Counted from the stretch's first letter, positions 7,454 through 14,550 are shown. The stretch is DNA of 46,424 bases from an uncultured Prevotellaceae bacterium (GCA_902769805.1 CACXQL010000029.1:1-46424); one strand, 5' to 3'. Notes: generated by a model not told the origin, from the sequence alone. Numbers and translations: made by a program.

Positions 7454-8101
7454 TTACTTGTTTAAGATTTTCTTTCCGTTGATGATATAAACGCCTTTGC
7501 CAGCCTTTGTCACCTTCTGTCCTTTCAGGTTATAGACACTGGCATCCGCTGGGTCAACCAGGATATCATCGATACCTGTACCACCAGATAGTGAGAGCGT
7601 AAAGGTCGCATCAGGATAGCCGTATGTCCACATATTTGTGTCATCGACAAATCCCAAAACCGACGAGCCGCCGTATGTATTCGTGAAGTTGGATATCAGG
7701 CGACCAGTTTTCTTCCCGTTTACCATATCCTTGGTACCCTCTAATATCAGTGTGAGCAATAACCCTTCTGATTTCTCGATGCTCTGATGAGCGTTATGAT
7801 ACCACAATACCCTGTAAGTATCTTTCGAGACTTGTGATACCAGCAGGTTATAGTCAGGGTTCTTGACTCGCGAAGAATTGAAAAACGCTCCGTCTGTAAT
7901 AATGACACCCTTTGGTAATTGAATATCAAAGACAAAAGCTTTATAAGAGTGCATCTCATTAGTAAGTGAGATTTCAAGTGTCGCCACATCTCCTGCCTGA
8001 AGCGACAGGTCAGACGCAGAAAGACCATCCTCTGCATAAACATCCGTGCTTATAGCAACCAACAGAATAGCAAGTAACAAGTGCTTCATTCTCCTCTTCA
8101 T
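7454..8101 (-). CDS. Secreted cohesin-like domain protein
   Basis: 215 residues with a signal peptide (LLLAILLVAISTDVYA). Residues about 27-170 look like a cohesin-type beta sandwich: LQAGDVATLEISLTNE, then FVFDIQLPKGVII, then GLLLTLILEG. The end, VYNLKGQKVTKAGKGVYI then INGKKILNK, is the short C-terminal segment common on secreted Bacteroidota proteins and probably a sorting or anchoring signal. Cohesins bind dockerins; the next gene encodes a dockerin-like domain, and a second is encoded at 21329-23260. This pairing is inference. First gene of the leftward operon, behind a consensus promoter. Confidence 0.65.
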   Translation of the reverse strand: MKRRMKHLLLAILLVAISTDVYAEDGLSASDLSLQAGDVATLEISLTNEMHSYKAFVFDIQLPKGVIITDGAFFNSSRVKNPDYNLLVSQVSKDTYRVLWYHNAHQSIEKSEGLLLTLILEGTKDMVNGKKTGRLISNFTNTYGGSSVLGFVDDTNMWTYGYPDATFTLSLSGGTGIDDILVDPADASVYNLKGQKVTKAGKGVYIINGKKILNK

Positions 8102-8136
8102 ACATTATACTTGTTTTAGATTAGTTCTTCTGGTGG

Positions 8137-8168
8137 CAAAGATATATAAAATCCTAACATCATGCAAA
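8137..8168 (-). promoter_or_regulatory. Promoter of the cohesin-like/dockerin/LRR operon
   Basis: Minus strand: TTTG (8168-8165), 20-nt spacer, TATCTTTG (8144-8137). This is a full match to the Bacteroidota consensus, about 35 nt upstream of the start codon. Confidence 0.8.
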
Positions 8169-8208
8169 TAAATCTATAGTTTTTTTTCATTTATTTAATA
8201 GATTATCG

Positions 8209-8239
8209 TTGGCGGATTGTAGATTTTGTTGTACCTTAG
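8209..8239 (+). promoter_or_regulatory. Promoter of the UPF0104 gene
   Basis: TTGG (8209-8212), 19 nt, then TACCTTAG (8232-8239), one mismatch from consensus. The ATG at 8249 is 9 nt beyond the -7 box, implying a very short leader. Confidence 0.55.
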
Positions 8240-8248
8240 CAGTCGATT

Positions 8249-9292
8249 ATGAAAATCAGTAGTATCATCTTGAAGATTCTAATGCCGTTGGTACTGGGCG
8301 GTGCTATCCTGTATTGGATGTATCGTGGTGAAGACTGGCAACAGATTCGTCATGTGATGACAGATGAGATGGACTGGACATGGATGTTGCTGTCATTTCC
8401 TTTCGGCATCCTTGCCCAGATGTTCCGCGGCTGGCGATGGAAGCAGTCGCTGGAGCCGATAATAAGAGGAGAGAAAGGAAAGAGACTCCGTACTTCCGTA
8501 TGTATAAACGCTGTGTTCACCAGTTATGCAGCATCATTGCTGATACCCCGTGTAGGTGAGTTTACCCGTTGCGGAGTCTTGAAGCGGTATGACAACATAT
8601 CCTTCCCCAAGGCATTAGGAACCGTTGTGACAGAAAGAGCAATCGACTCTCTGTTGGTGATGGGCATCACAGCTATTGTACTGCTCTTGGAAATGAGTAC
8701 CTTCGGTATGTTCTTCCGCAAGACTGGCACTAACCTGCATACTATCCTGAACAGTTTCTCATGGGCAGGTTACTTGGTCGTCGCCATCTGTGTTGTTGCC
8801 ATCCTTATCCTGTTGCATTTCCTCTTGCGCAAACTTTCTATATATAATAAGGTAAAGGCGACCTTCTCGAACATCTGGCAGGGAGTCATGTCATTACGGA
8901 ACGTCCGTAACATTCCTCTCTTCGTTTTCTTTACCTTAGGCATTTGGGTGAGTTATTTCCTGCATTACTACTTGACGTTCTTCTGTTTTGACTTTACGTC
9001 ACATTTAGGAATCGGCTGTGCCTTGGTAACGTTTATCGTTGGTTCCATTGCTGTCATCGTACCGACTCCCAATGGTGCAGGTCCCTGGCACTTCGCAGTC
9101 AAGACAATGCTGATACTCTATGGTGTGGTCGACGAGCACGCCCTCTATTTCGTCCTCATCGTCCATACTGTCCAGACCATGCTCGTCATCGCCCTCGGCA
9201 TCTATGCGTGGGTGGCGCTTCTTTTTACAAAAATAAGTGCGAGGAACGAGGAGGGAGGAACGAGGAACGAGATTACTGCTGCTACTGATTAA
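8249..9292 (+). CDS. UPF0104 / lysylphosphatidylglycerol synthase-type membrane protein
   Basis: 347 residues with about eight membrane segments and the pattern of the flippase-like UPF0104 family (AglD/MprF membrane domain): RGWRWKQSLEPI, SYAASLLIPRVGEFTRCGVL, TVVTERAIDSLL and PTPNGAGPWHFAV. Members move or transfer lipid-linked groups; the substrate here is unknown, and the MprF catalytic domain is absent. The last codons (RNEEGGTRNE, then ITAATD) are encoded by the left arm of the inverted repeat at 9239, so the native C-terminus may have been replaced by insertion of that element. The protein otherwise appears complete. Confidence 0.8.
   Translation: MKISSIILKILMPLVLGGAILYWMYRGEDWQQIRHVMTDEMDWTWMLLSFPFGILAQMFRGWRWKQSLEPIIRGEKGKRLRTSVCINAVFTSYAASLLIPRVGEFTRCGVLKRYDNISFPKALGTVVTERAIDSLLVMGITAIVLLLEMSTFGMFFRKTGTNLHTILNSFSWAGYLVVAICVVAILILLHFLLRKLSIYNKVKATFSNIWQGVMSLRNVRNIPLFVFFTLGIWVSYFLHYYLTFFCFDFTSHLGIGCALVTFIVGSIAVIVPTPNGAGPWHFAVKTMLILYGVVDEHALYFVLIVHTVQTMLVIALGIYAWVALLFTKISARNEEGGTRNEITAATD
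9239..9276 (+). repeat. Left arm of 38-bp inverted repeat
   Basis: Purine-rich, containing GAGGAGGGAGGAACGAGG. It pairs with 9709-9746 with mismatches only at arm positions 1, 9, 30 and 35. Confidence 0.85.
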
Positions 9293-9305
9293 TGCATTTG
9301 ATATA

Positions 9306-9683
9306 ATGAACGATTTTTTCTATAAGAAAGTTGATGCTTATAACATAGCAAAAGAATATGTAATCTATGTATATTCTTTATTGAGGAACTATCCTCAATA
9401 CGAGAACTATGCATTATGCGACCAAATAAGAAGAGCAGTTATATCCATACCATCTAATATTGCAGAGGGTTTAGGTCGTGTTTCTATAAAAGAAAGGATT
9501 CATTTCTTGGAGATTGCCTATGGCTCACTATCTGAAGTCTCATGTCAACTGGATATTTCAGAATCACTAGGTTATATATCAGCTTCAGAACTACAAGAGG
9601 CAGAAGTTAAGACAGAACGGTTATCAAAAGTTATGTCAGGATTAAAGAATTATTTAACAACAAAAATAAATTCAAACTCGTAG
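9306..9683 (+). CDS. Four-helix-bundle protein of the 23S rRNA intervening-sequence (IVP) family
   Basis: 125 residues from the ATG at 9306; an upstream in-frame start would begin inside the repeat arm and is less likely. Seen: YNIAKEYVIYVYSLLRNYP, then CDQIRRAVISIPSNIAEGLG, then ERIHFLEIAYGSLSEVSCQL. This is the hallmark series of the IVP/S23 family, with the conserved SIPSNIAEG turn and four amphipathic helices. Family members are found in 23S rRNA intervening sequences and, as Avd, in diversity-generating retroelements, where they bind nucleic acid; the job here is unknown. Base composition is clearly more AT-rich than both neighbours, suggesting acquisition. No reverse transcriptase or variable repeat is seen. 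Confidence 0.85.
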   Translation: MNDFFYKKVDAYNIAKEYVIYVYSLLRNYPQYENYALCDQIRRAVISIPSNIAEGLGRVSIKERIHFLEIAYGSLSEVSCQLDISESLGYISASELQEAEVKTERLSKVMSGLKNYLTTKINSNS

Positions 9684-9708
9684 GTTGTGGGGGTAGGGAT
9701 TTGAGTTG

Positions 9709-9746
9709 GTATTCTCCTTCCTCGTTCCTCCCTCCTCCTTCCTCGT
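9709..9746 (-). repeat. Right arm of 38-bp inverted repeat
   Basis: Pyrimidine-rich on the plus strand (CTTCCTCGTTCCTCCCTCC). It is the inverted partner of 9239-9276. Confidence 0.85.
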
Positions 9747-9761
9747 AAAAAACAAAAAACT

Positions 9762-11219
9762 ATGAACGAAATTCAAAACCTGAATCCGCAGTGCATCTGG
9801 AAGAACTTCTATGCACTCACACAAGTTCCACGTCCCAGTGGACATCTTGAGAAAATTCAACAGTTCCTGCTCGACTTCGGCAAAAAAGTTGGTGTAGAGA
9901 CTTTCAAAGACCCTGCTGGCAATATCGTGTTCCGCAAACCTGCAAGCGCAGGAATGGAAAACCGCAAGGGAGTGATCCTGCAGGCTCACATGGACATGGT
10001 GCCTGAGCGTGACACGGAGTCGACCCATAATTTCGAGACCGATCCTATACGCCCTTGGATTGACGGCGGATGGGTGAAAGCAAAGGGGACGACCCTTGGT
10101 GCTGACAATGGTCTTGGCGTCGCTGCCATCATGGCTATCATGGAAGACAAAACCTTGAAACACGGACCTATCGATGCCCTCGTTACTCGCGACGAAGAGA
10201 CGGGCATGTATGGTGCCAACGATCTGCCTGAAGGTGAGTTACAAGGTGATATCCTCATGAATCTTGACTCCGAGCATTGGGGCAAGTTCGTCATCGGCTC
10301 TGCTGGCGGTATCGACATCACTGCCACCATGGGCTATCAGGAAGTAGACACAGACCCGGAAGATGCAGCTGTCTGTGTCACACTGAAAGGATTGCGCAGC
10401 GGACACAGCGGACTGGAGATTAACGAGGGACGTGCCAATGCCAACAAACTCATGGTGCGTTTCGTCCGTGAGGCAGTGGAACAGTTGGACGCACGTCTTG
10501 CCTCTTGGCATGGTGGTAAGGTGCGTAATGTCATTCCTTATAAAGCAGAGGTTGTGCTGACACTCCCCAAAGAGAACATCGAAGCCTTGAAGGAACTTGT
10601 AGACGAGTGGCTCGAAGACTTCAACAGCCAATACAAAGGTATTGAGACAGATATTAAGTTCTTTGCCGAGGAAGTAGCAACACCTGCAAAGGAGGTGCCC
10701 GTTGAAATTCAGGACAACCTCATCAATGCCATCTACGCCTGCCATGACGGAGTAGTACGCATGATACCCTCCTACCCTGACGTAGTGGAGACCAGCAGTA
10801 ATCTCGCCATCATTGATATAGCAGACGGTCAGGCAGTGATCAAGATTCTTGCCAGAAGCAGTCGTGAAGACATGAAAGACTATATCGTCAAGACACTGGA
10901 GAGTTGTTTCAACATGGCAGGCATGAAGGTGGAGACCGCTGGTTCTTATGGTGGTTGGGATCCTAATCCTGACTCTTCCATCCTGCACCTATTATTGAAA
11001 GAGTACAAGGAACTATTCGGAAAGGACGGCATCATCCAAGTCGACCATGCAGGATTGGAATGCTCTGTTATCCTCGGCAAGTATCCGCATCTGGATGTCG
11101 TCTCGTTTGGTCCTACGATGAAGTCGCCCCATACCACCAGTGAGCGCGCACTTATCGAGACTGTCGCACCCTTCTGGGAGTTGCTGAAGAAGGTGTTGGA
11201 AAAGGTGCCCACGAAATAA
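9762..11219 (+). CDS. pepD: Aminoacyl-histidine dipeptidase PepD (M20 family)
   Basis: 485 residues, the usual length for PepD (carnosinase-like, M20C). It hydrolyses Xaa-His and other dipeptides in the cytoplasm with two zinc ions. Seen: the metal site ILQAHMDMVPE (about 70-80), TTLGADNGLGVAA (about 112-125) with the bridging Asp, the catalytic RDEETGMYGA (about 145-155), and the dimerisation or lid region GLRSGHSGLEINEGRANAN. A C-terminal His (FGPTMKSPHTTSERA) completes the metal site. The start codon lies 15 nt after the right arm of the inverted repeat. A strong terminator follows. Confidence 0.95.
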   Translation: MNEIQNLNPQCIWKNFYALTQVPRPSGHLEKIQQFLLDFGKKVGVETFKDPAGNIVFRKPASAGMENRKGVILQAHMDMVPERDTESTHNFETDPIRPWIDGGWVKAKGTTLGADNGLGVAAIMAIMEDKTLKHGPIDALVTRDEETGMYGANDLPEGELQGDILMNLDSEHWGKFVIGSAGGIDITATMGYQEVDTDPEDAAVCVTLKGLRSGHSGLEINEGRANANKLMVRFVREAVEQLDARLASWHGGKVRNVIPYKAEVVLTLPKENIEALKELVDEWLEDFNSQYKGIETDIKFFAEEVATPAKEVPVEIQDNLINAIYACHDGVVRMIPSYPDVVETSSNLAIIDIADGQAVIKILARSSREDMKDYIVKTLESCFNMAGMKVETAGSYGGWDPNPDSSILHLLLKEYKELFGKDGIIQVDHAGLECSVILGKYPHLDVVSFGPTMKSPHTTSERALIETVAPFWELLKKVLEKVPTK

Positions 11220-11225
11220 ATTATC

Positions 11226-11263
11226 AAAAAATCCGTAGATTTTGGCGAATCTACGGATTTTTT
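11226..11263 (+). terminator. Rho-independent terminator of pepD
   Basis: AAAAAATCCGTAGATT (11226-11241) pairs exactly with AATCTACGGATTTTTT (11248-11263). The loop is TTGGCG. Confidence 0.9.
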
Positions 11264-11274
11264 GTTTACCTTTG
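11241..11274 (+). promoter_or_regulatory. corA promoter
   Basis: TACCTTTG (11267-11274) is a perfect -7 box. TTTG at 11241-11244 lies 22 nt upstream, slightly long, and falls in the loop of the pepD terminator. Transcription should start near 11281, giving a leader of about 130 nt. Confidence 0.65.
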
Positions 11275-11280
11275 CACACG

Positions 11281-11413
11281 AATAACCAAAATAGTAACAA
11301 ACAAAATGGACGATTACCCGGCGAATCATTACAATTCGTAAGGCATGAGGAACAGCAGGCAAGACCGCTAATCCTCTTGCCGCTAAGACCGTTTTATAAA
11401 AAGGATTAGCATT
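11281..11413 (+). promoter_or_regulatory. Structured 5' leader of corA with possible pseudoknot
   Basis: GGCAAGA (11358-11364) pairs with TCTTGCC (11375-11381). Eight bases of its loop, GCTAATCC (11367-11374), are exactly complementary to GGATTAGC (11403-11410), which ends 3 nt before the ATG in the ribosome-binding area. An upstream hairpin pairs CGAAT (11322-11326) with ATTCG (11334-11338), flanked by TTA/TAA. A hairpin loop pairing with the translation start is typical of regulatory leaders. Placement before a magnesium transporter suggests metal sensing, but the sequence does not resemble the M-box. Confidence 0.55.
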
Positions 11414-12340
11414 ATGAAGACTTACTGGAACATTACAGGTGGGCTCAGCCAACTTGAGGAGTGGCAGCCTAATTGCTGGATGCAGGTGACGTGTCCCACA
11501 GAAGAGGACAGGCAGATGCTGGAGGAGAAATACCAGATTCCTGACTATTTCCTTTCCGACATCAGCGATACCGATGAGCGTGCCCGTTATGAGTATGATG
11601 ACGGATGGATGCTTATCATCCTGCGTATCCCTTATGTCAAAGAGGTCCGTTCAAGGACTCCCTATACCACCGTACCCTTGGGTATCATCCATAAACGTGA
11701 TGTTACCATCACTGTCTGCTATTACGAAACGAATATGATGATTGACTTCGTGAGTTACCAGCAGAAGCGCCGCGAAGGCTTCACCGACTATGTCGATATG
11801 ATCTTCCGTCTCTTCCTCAGCAGTGCCGTCTGGTACCTGAAACGATTGAAGCAGATATCTATGCTGATAGACAAGGCAAAGCGCAACCTCGACAAAGAGG
11901 TGAACAATGAGAGCCTGATTGGACTTTCCCGCCTCCAAGACTCACTCACCTACTTCAACACATCCATCCGCGGCAATGAGACCTTACTCTCCAAGTTGAA
12001 GTTCAAATTACAGATTGACGAGTTGGATGCAGACCTTATCGAGGACGTAACTATTGAGATGACACAGGCACGGGAGACGACAAATATCTACTCGAACATC
12101 TTGGAGTCGACGATGGATACCTACCAAAGTATTATCAACAACAACATGAACACCATCATGCGTACACTGACCTCTGTGACCATCATCCTCATGTTGCCGA
12201 CTTTGGTCGCCAGTTTCTTCGGAATGAACCTCATCAATGGCATGGAATCGAACCCTATCGGTTTTATCATTGCTATTGTCATTTCTCTCATGATATCTGT
12301 GCTATCATGGTTCTTCTTCCGTCATAAACGACTGATTTAA
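11414..12340 (+). CDS. corA: CorA-type magnesium (or cobalt) transporter
   Basis: 308 residues. The N-terminal soluble funnel is followed by a long helix region (about 130-240) and two C-terminal membrane segments (about 248-300). The GMN signature occurs in VASFFGMNLING between the two helices, as in all CorA channels, and the protein ends with the basic HKRLI tail. It should form a pentameric Mg2+ uptake channel in the inner membrane. The usual MPE after GMN is replaced, as in many CorA-2 type members. It is monocistronic, with its own promoter and an unusually structured leader. Some family members prefer zinc or cobalt; selectivity cannot be read from the sequence. Confidence 0.9.
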   Translation: MKTYWNITGGLSQLEEWQPNCWMQVTCPTEEDRQMLEEKYQIPDYFLSDISDTDERARYEYDDGWMLIILRIPYVKEVRSRTPYTTVPLGIIHKRDVTITVCYYETNMMIDFVSYQQKRREGFTDYVDMIFRLFLSSAVWYLKRLKQISMLIDKAKRNLDKEVNNESLIGLSRLQDSLTYFNTSIRGNETLLSKLKFKLQIDELDADLIEDVTIEMTQARETTNIYSNILESTMDTYQSIINNNMNTIMRTLTSVTIILMLPTLVASFFGMNLINGMESNPIGFIIAIVISLMISVLSWFFFRHKRLI

Positions 12341-12369
12341 GCGTATTTTTGAAAAAATATCACAAAAAA

Positions 12370-12413
12370 TTAGGTACATTCAGAAATTTGTAGTAAGTTT
12401 GTACCTAAATTTG
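12370..12413 (+). promoter_or_regulatory. Promoter region with 9-bp dyad before the DUF349 gene
   Basis: Two -7-like boxes occur, TAAGTTTG (12394-12401) and TAAATTTG (12406-12413). TTAGGTACA (12370-12378) and TGTACCTAA (12400-12408) form a perfect 9-bp inverted repeat 21 nt apart, covering the first box. This suggests a regulator site; the protein is unknown. Confidence 0.5.
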
Positions 12414-12448
12414 TGTGTACTAACCATTTCATTCACTAAAACAATTAG

Positions 12449-14320
12449 ATGATGGACTCTCAAGAAAAAGCTCTGGAACAAGAGCAGAACGTAGAACAGA
12501 ACGTGACAGAGGTAGAGGCAACAGCCCCAGTTGAGCAACCCGAAGAGACTCAGGAGGCAGTTGTTGTTTCTGAAAATTCAGAGAACTCAGAAAACTCAGA
12601 AACCTCAGAGCGCAAACAGTATCAAACCAAGAAAGAAGTATTGGAGCGTGTGCGTGAAATTGCACAAAGCGAAGAAGCACCCCAAAAGGAAGAGGTCGAC
12701 TATCTAAAGACTGTCTTCTACAAGCTTCATATTGCCGAGCGTGAGGCACGTCTGAAAGAGTATATTGACAATGGAGGCGATCCCGAAGCCTATCAGATTC
12801 TTCCCGACCAGGAGGAAGAAGCCTTCAAGGCAGAGATGGGTGTCATCAAGGAGAAACGCCAGAAACTGTTCAAGGAGCAAGAACAGGAGAAACAGGAAAA
12901 CCTCCAGAAGAAACTCGACATCATCGAAAAAATAAAAGGTATGGTTACCTCTCCTGAAGAGGCAAACAAGTCATATAAAGAGTTTAAGACACTGCAGGAA
13001 GAATGGAAGGAAATCAAGAACGTTCCTGCAGAGAAAGCCAATGAATTATGGCGTAACTACCAACTCTATGTAGAGCAGTTCTATGACTTGCTGAAACTCA
13101 ACAGCGAGGCTCGTGAATATGACTTCAAGAAGAACCTGGAACTGAAGACCAAGCTGTGTGAGGCAGCAGAGAAACTGGCAGATGAAGCAGATATCATCAG
13201 TGCCTTCCACCAGTTGCAGAAACTCCATCAGGAATATCGTGAGACAGGTCCTGTCGCTAAAGAACTGCGTGAGGAGATATGGACTCGCTTCAAGGCGGCT
13301 TCTACCGTCATTAACAAACGTCATCAACAGCACTTTGAGGAGTTGCGTGCTAAAGAAGAAGACAATCTCGCCCGCAAGACAGCTCTCTGTGAGAAAGTAG
13401 AGGCGATTGCCGCTGAGGAGAACAAAGGCAGTAGCGACTGGGAGCGTCATACCAAGGAGATTATCGATGTCCAGACAGAATGGAAGACCATCGGTTTTGC
13501 TCCTCAGAAGATGAATGTGAAGATCTTTGAGCGTTTCCGTGCAGCCTGCGACGATTTCTTCGGACGCAAGGCAGAGTTTTTCAAAGGACTCAAAGATACG
13601 TTTAAGGAAAACGCCGAGAAGAAACGCGCACTTATCGAGAAGGCAAAGGCACTGCAAGACTCCACCGAATGGAAGTCTACCAGCGATAAACTCATCAACT
13701 TACAGAAGGAATGGAAGACTATCGGTATGGTACCCAAGAAACTGGGCGACCAACTCTGGGAAGAGTTCTTAGGTGCTTGTAACAAATTCTTCGAGGCTCG
13801 TAATGCAGCAGGTGCAGGTGGTCGTGGTGAGGAGCGTCAGAACTTAGAGAAAAAGCGTGATGTCATCGAACGTTTGAAAGCTGCTGCGGAGGAAAAAGGT
13901 GAAGACCTGAAGGAGAAAGTGCTACAACTCGTAGATGAATACCAGTCCATCGGTCATGTACCTTTCAAGGAGAAGGACAAAATCTATGAGGAGTATCATG
14001 CTATCATCGACAAGCTCTATAAGGAACTGAATATCACTGTTGCCAAGCGTCGTCTCAGCAAGTTCAAGGACAATCTTAAACAAGTGGCTGAGCGTGGTGA
14101 GAATGCCCTTGACAACGAGCGCGCCCGTCTGATGCGCCAGTATGAGCAACTGAAGGCTGAGGTACAGACATACGAGAATAACCTTGGTTTCTTGAATGCC
14201 TCTTCGAAGAAAGGCAACTCACTCATTGATGAAATGAACCGCAAGGTTCAGAAACTCAAAGATGAGGTACAACTTGTCCGAGACAAGATCAAGGCTATCG
14301 ATGCTGAGAATAAAGAATAA
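12449..14320 (+). CDS. DUF349 domain protein
   Basis: 623 residues, highly charged and almost all alpha-helical or coiled coil, with at least five DUF349 units. These are recognised by EWKEIKNVPAEKANELWRNY, EWKTIGFAPQKMNVKIFERF and EWKTIGMVPKKLGDQLWEEF. No signal peptide, so cytoplasmic. DUF349 proteins are conserved in Bacteroidota; the function is not established. The N-terminal 60 residues are acidic and Glu-rich and carry an in-frame nonamer repeat encoding SEN units (12569-12610). Start ATGATG; the first ATG is used here. A promoter with a dyad lies upstream, and the gene ends at a bidirectional terminator shared with tRNA-Gln. Confidence 0.85.
   Translation: MMDSQEKALEQEQNVEQNVTEVEATAPVEQPEETQEAVVVSENSENSENSETSERKQYQTKKEVLERVREIAQSEEAPQKEEVDYLKTVFYKLHIAEREARLKEYIDNGGDPEAYQILPDQEEEAFKAEMGVIKEKRQKLFKEQEQEKQENLQKKLDIIEKIKGMVTSPEEANKSYKEFKTLQEEWKEIKNVPAEKANELWRNYQLYVEQFYDLLKLNSEAREYDFKKNLELKTKLCEAAEKLADEADIISAFHQLQKLHQEYRETGPVAKELREEIWTRFKAASTVINKRHQQHFEELRAKEEDNLARKTALCEKVEAIAAEENKGSSDWERHTKEIIDVQTEWKTIGFAPQKMNVKIFERFRAACDDFFGRKAEFFKGLKDTFKENAEKKRALIEKAKALQDSTEWKSTSDKLINLQKEWKTIGMVPKKLGDQLWEEFLGACNKFFEARNAAGAGGRGEERQNLEKKRDVIERLKAAAEEKGEDLKEKVLQLVDEYQSIGHVPFKEKDKIYEEYHAIIDKLYKELNITVAKRRLSKFKDNLKQVAERGENALDNERARLMRQYEQLKAEVQTYENNLGFLNASSKKGNSLIDEMNRKVQKLKDEVQLVRDKIKAIDAENKE
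12569..12610 (+). repeat. Nonamer repeat TCRGANNAY in DUF349 gene
   Basis: Units: TCTGAAAAT, TCAGAGAAC, TCAGAAAAC, TCAGAAACC, TCAGAG. The repeat is in frame and encodes SENSENSENSE-type sequence. Same unit family as in ftsH and lpxB. Confidence 0.8.
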
Positions 14321-14321
14321 A

Positions 14322-14357
14322 AAAGTAAAGGCTTCCAGTTGGAAGCCTTTACTTTTT
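14322..14357. terminator. Bidirectional terminator (DUF349 gene and tRNA-Gln)
   Basis: AAAGTAAAGGCTTCC (14322-14336) and GGAAGCCTTTACTTT (14341-14355) form a 15-bp stem with loop AGTT, and T-runs follow on both strands. Confidence 0.92.
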
Positions 14358-14360
14358 CTG

Positions 14361-14431
14361 TTGGGGTACTCGGACTCGAACCAAGAATGACAGGACCAGA
14401 ATCTGTAGTGTTACCATTACACCATACCCCA
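14361..14431 (-). tRNA. tRNA-Gln (anticodon CTG)
   Basis: On the minus strand the 7-bp acceptor TGGGGTA / TACCCCA, D-stem GTGT/ACAC, anticodon loop TTCTGGT and T-arm CTTGG TTCGAGT CCGAG fold into a tRNA of 71 nt with discriminator A and no encoded CCA. The anticodon CTG reads CAG (Gln). The anticodon stem ACAGA/CCTGT has an A-C mismatch at pair 31-39. A consensus promoter lies upstream and a terminator downstream. Confidence 0.93.
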
Positions 14432-14441
14432 ATTCGCAATA

Positions 14442-14456
14442 CGTTTTCTGAAAACG
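14442..14456. repeat. Short palindrome in tRNA-Gln leader
   Basis: CGTTTTC-T-GAAAACG, perfect 7-bp arms, between the tRNA promoter and the tRNA 5' end. It may be a processing or regulatory hairpin, or chance. Confidence 0.4.
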
Positions 14457-14461
14457 CGCTG

Positions 14462-14492
14462 CAAAGGTACTGCTTTTTTCGGAATGAGCAAA
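14462..14492 (-). promoter_or_regulatory. tRNA-Gln promoter
   Basis: Minus strand TTTG (14492-14489), 19 nt, TACCTTTG (14469-14462). Matches the consensus; about 30 nt upstream of the tRNA. Confidence 0.75.
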
Positions 14493-14550
14493 ACTTTTCG
14501 GCTATTTTTTTATAAACACTCGTATTTTTCTCTAAGTATGTAGCTTACAA

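Larger units (their letters stand above)
9239..9746. mobile_element. Inverted-repeat-flanked cassette carrying a four-helix-bundle gene
   Basis: Two 38-bp arms (9239-9276 and 9709-9746) are inverted copies matching at 34 of 38 positions, built from GGAACGAGG-type purine blocks on the left and their complement on the right. They enclose 432 bp holding one AT-rich ORF. The left arm forms the last codons of the preceding gene and the right arm ends 15 nt before the pepD start. The layout resembles a 23S rRNA intervening sequence with its ORF, but here it lies between protein genes. ACAAAAA occurs just outside both arms; whether this is a target duplication is uncertain. Confidence 0.6.

Noticed and set aside
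9306-9683. Avd protein of a diversity-generating retroelement
   Set aside because: No reverse transcriptase, template repeat or variable repeat is found nearby.
10239-10988. 249-codon open frame antisense to pepD
   Set aside because: Lies entirely within a well-supported gene and has the cysteine- and histidine-rich look of an antisense translation.
11281-11413. M-box magnesium riboswitch
   Set aside because: The leader is in the right place, but conserved M-box segments are not visible and the length is shorter; reported as an unassigned structured leader instead.
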